Of a stretch of DNA of 24,195 bases, positions 22,812 through 24,195 are shown one piece after another; position 1 is the first letter of the stretch, and every line of letters starts with the position of its first letter. The notes beneath the pieces were generated by a model, which searched no databases, was not told the origin of the DNA, and saw only the letters and a list, made by a program, of their open reading frames with translations. The position numbers and the translations under genes are program-made. The stretch comes from an uncultured Burkholderiaceae bacterium. Its GTDB lineage: Bacteria; Pseudomonadota; Gammaproteobacteria; Burkholderiales; Burkholderiaceae_F. The stretch lies in assembly GCA_937936215.1 (NCBI GenBank), contig CALGWX010000120.1, positions 1-24,195 on the forward strand. Direction: 5' to 3'.

Positions 22812-23237
22812 GTGACGCCACCCGACTTTCCGCAGCCGGTGTCTGGCCCCGCCTACGGGCCGGTGTTCCGTGGCGCCGCCACGGCGATGCTCCTGGTCGT
22901 GCTCGCGATGGCGCTGCGGGCGACGCTGGACCTGCCAGCCGACGAGGCGGCGCGGCAAGGCCTCTGGGTGCTGGGCATCGGCCTGTTCGCGCTCGTGTGC
23001 ACCTACTGGGTGCTGATGCGGTCGACCACGACGATCGATGCCCAGGGCATCCACCAGAGCGGCCTGATCGACAAGCGGGTGGCCTGGAGCGAGGTGCGCA
23101 GCGCCTGGCTCTTTGGGCCGCCGTTCGCGCGCCGGCTGGTCGTGCGCACCGACCGCGGCCGCTTCCGCTTCTTCTTCGGCGGCTCGCCGCCGCTGCTGGC
23201 GGCGTTCGAGCGCATCGCGCGGGCGGCGCAGCGATGA
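22812..23237 (+). CDS. Hypothetical membrane protein with PH-like C-terminal domain
   Basis: About 141 residues from GTG 22812 (start uncertain; the frame is open further upstream and an internal ATG precedes the first helix). Two hydrophobic spans (GAATAMLLVVLAMALRA; WVLGIGLFALVCTYWVLM) are followed by TTTIDAQGIHQSGLIDKRVAWSEV, then FARRLVVRTDRGRFRFFFGG and PPLLAAFERIAR. This is like the bacterial PH-domain membrane proteins. Its stop overlaps a 14-codon ORF (23234-23278) that itself overlaps the next gene's start. Function unknown. Confidence 0.7.
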   Translation: MTPPDFPQPVSGPAYGPVFRGAATAMLLVVLAMALRATLDLPADEAARQGLWVLGIGLFALVCTYWVLMRSTTTIDAQGIHQSGLIDKRVAWSEVRSAWLFGPPFARRLVVRTDRGRFRFFFGGSPPLLAAFERIARAAQR

Positions 23238-23274
23238 GGGCCTGCCCGGTCCCGCCCATCGACGGGCCGCAGCG

Positions 23275-24195
23275 ATGATGCGGCGGCGGGCGCCGGTCCG
23301 GCTGCCGGGCTTCATGCAGGTGCTGGAGCGCGGCTGGCTCAGCTCGAACAACGTCGTCTTCGACGAAGGCGACGCGGTGAGCGTGCTCGACACCGGCTAC
23401 GTGGCGCACGCAGCGCTGACGGTCGAGCTGGTCGAGCGGGTGCGCGCCGGCCGGCCGCTCGCGCGCATCGTCAACACGCACCTGCACTCCGATCACGTCG
23501 GCGGCAATGCAGCGCTGAGGGCACGCTTCGCGCCGCAGATCCTCATCCCGCCGGGGCTGGCGGCGGCGGTCCGGCAGTGGGACGAGTCGCGGCTGAACTA
23601 CGCCGCCACCGGCCAGCGCTGTGCCCGCTTCGACTACGACGCGCTGATCGATCCCGCCCGGCCGCTGCGGCTCGGGCCGCTCGATTGGCAGGTGCTGGGC
23701 GGCGGCGGCCACGACCCGCAGATGGTGCTGCTGTACAGCCCGGACGAGCGGCTGCTGATCTCGGCGGATGCGCTGTGGGAAAACGGCTTCGGCGTGATCT
23801 TCCCCGAACTGGAGGGCGAGTCGGGGTTCGCCGAGCAGCAGGCGGCGCTCGACCAGATCGCGGCGCTGATGCCGCGGGCGGTGGTGCCGGGGCACGGGCC
23901 GCCGTTTGCCGACGTGGCGGCGGCGCTCGAGGTCGCCTATCGCCGGCTGGAGTACCTGCGCGCGGATCCGCAGCGCAACGGGCGCCATGCGGCCAAGGTG
24001 CTGATCAAGTTCTGGCTGCTGGAAGTGCGCAGCACCTCGCCCGAAGCGTTGCGCGCGCACTTTGCCTCGACCAAGTTCATGCAGATGATCCACCGCCGCT
24101 ACTTCGCCGGCGCCGACCTGACGCAGCTGATCGACGGCTTCGTCGACGAACTGCTGCGCGCCGGCGCGGCCGAGTTCGTCGATGGCCGGTTGCGC
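23275..24195 (+). CDS. Metallo-beta-lactamase-fold hydrolase, 5' part (runs off window)
   Basis: 307 codons open to the window edge with no stop. The MBL zinc motif HLHSDH is at residues 69-74, with further metal ligands H146 (GGGHDPQM), D165 (ISADALW) and H207 (VPGHGPP). The C-terminal part (from about 235) is a helical region (GADLTQLIDGFVDELLR) seen in glyoxalase-II-like/MBL hydrolases. ATG 23275 or ATG 23278 could start it (ATGATG). Substrate unknown. Confidence 0.88.
   Translation, partial: MMRRRAPVRLPGFMQVLERGWLSSNNVVFDEGDAVSVLDTGYVAHAALTVELVERVRAGRPLARIVNTHLHSDHVGGNAALRARFAPQILIPPGLAAAVRQWDESRLNYAATGQRCARFDYDALIDPARPLRLGPLDWQVLGGGGHDPQMVLLYSPDERLLISADALWENGFGVIFPELEGESGFAEQQAALDQIAALMPRAVVPGHGPPFADVAAALEVAYRRLEYLRADPQRNGRHAAKVLIKFWLLEVRSTSPEALRAHFASTKFMQMIHRRYFAGADLTQLIDGFVDELLRAGAAEFVDGRLR

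Noticed and set aside
22567..22815. ORF overlapping the MaoC stop as ATGA
   Set aside because: Arg/Ala/Gly-rich, no motif, no hydrophobic pattern and ends inside the next gene's start region; more likely non-coding.
22393..24093. 566-codon minus-strand ORF antisense to the MBL, PH-like and MaoC genes
   Set aside because: Arg/Pro/His-rich antisense shadow; the plus strand carries intact catalytic motifs.

Overview
The window is the core of a photosynthesis gene cluster (PGC) from a very GC-rich purple, anoxygenic phototrophic proteobacterium. Three things point to a betaproteobacterial (Rubrivivax-like, Burkholderiales) or related lineage: the order crtI-crtB ... crtC-crtD <> crtE-crtF-bchCXYZ-pufBALMC, a tetraheme PufC lipoprotein, and LH1 sequences of the Rubrivivax type. 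This placement comes from remembered gene order and protein character, not from a search. No tRNA, rRNA, CRISPR array or transposase was seen.

Layout. Positions 1-3020 (+) hold the 3' end of bchO, then crtI and crtB. Positions 3131-4083 (+) hold an alpha/beta hydrolase with an Asp nucleophile, whose stop overlaps the start of a 52-residue membrane protein. Positions 4339-6752 (-) hold crtC and crtD, coupled by an ATGA overlap. A divergent promoter region at 6753-6915 separates them from crtE and crtF (+). At 8941-9047 lies a bchC promoter with two tandem PpsR/CrtJ-like palindromes exactly 8 bp apart. It is followed by bchC-bchX-bchY-bchZ (chlorophyllide reductase and the next step) and then the puf operon: pufB, an unrecognised 72-residue single-span protein, pufA, paired intercistronic hairpins, pufL, pufM and pufC. 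ispH follows 20 bases after pufC. From 19314 on the content is accessory: a convergent outer-membrane barrel gene, a 3' remnant of an EamA transporter, a hemerythrin-like/cytochrome c pair (-), then DUF1289, a MaoC hydratase, a membrane protein and a metallo-beta-lactamase-fold protein (+, runs off the window).

How it works together. CrtE makes GGPP and CrtB makes phytoene. CrtI desaturates it, and CrtC, CrtD and CrtF convert the acyclic product to methoxylated carotenoids (spheroidene/spirilloxanthin series; crtA is not in the window). BchX/Y/Z and BchC carry chlorophyllide a towards bacteriochlorophyllide a. PufB/PufA form the LH1 ring, PufL/PufM the reaction centre and PufC its electron-donating cytochrome. 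IspH supplies C5 isoprenoid units for both carotenoids and the bacteriochlorophyll tail.

The two most unusual points are that PufC carries a C-terminal OmpA-like (peptidoglycan-binding) domain, which would tether the reaction-centre cytochrome to the cell wall, and that a small membrane protein with a beta-like W-R-x-W end but no bacteriochlorophyll-ligating His is encoded between pufB and pufA.
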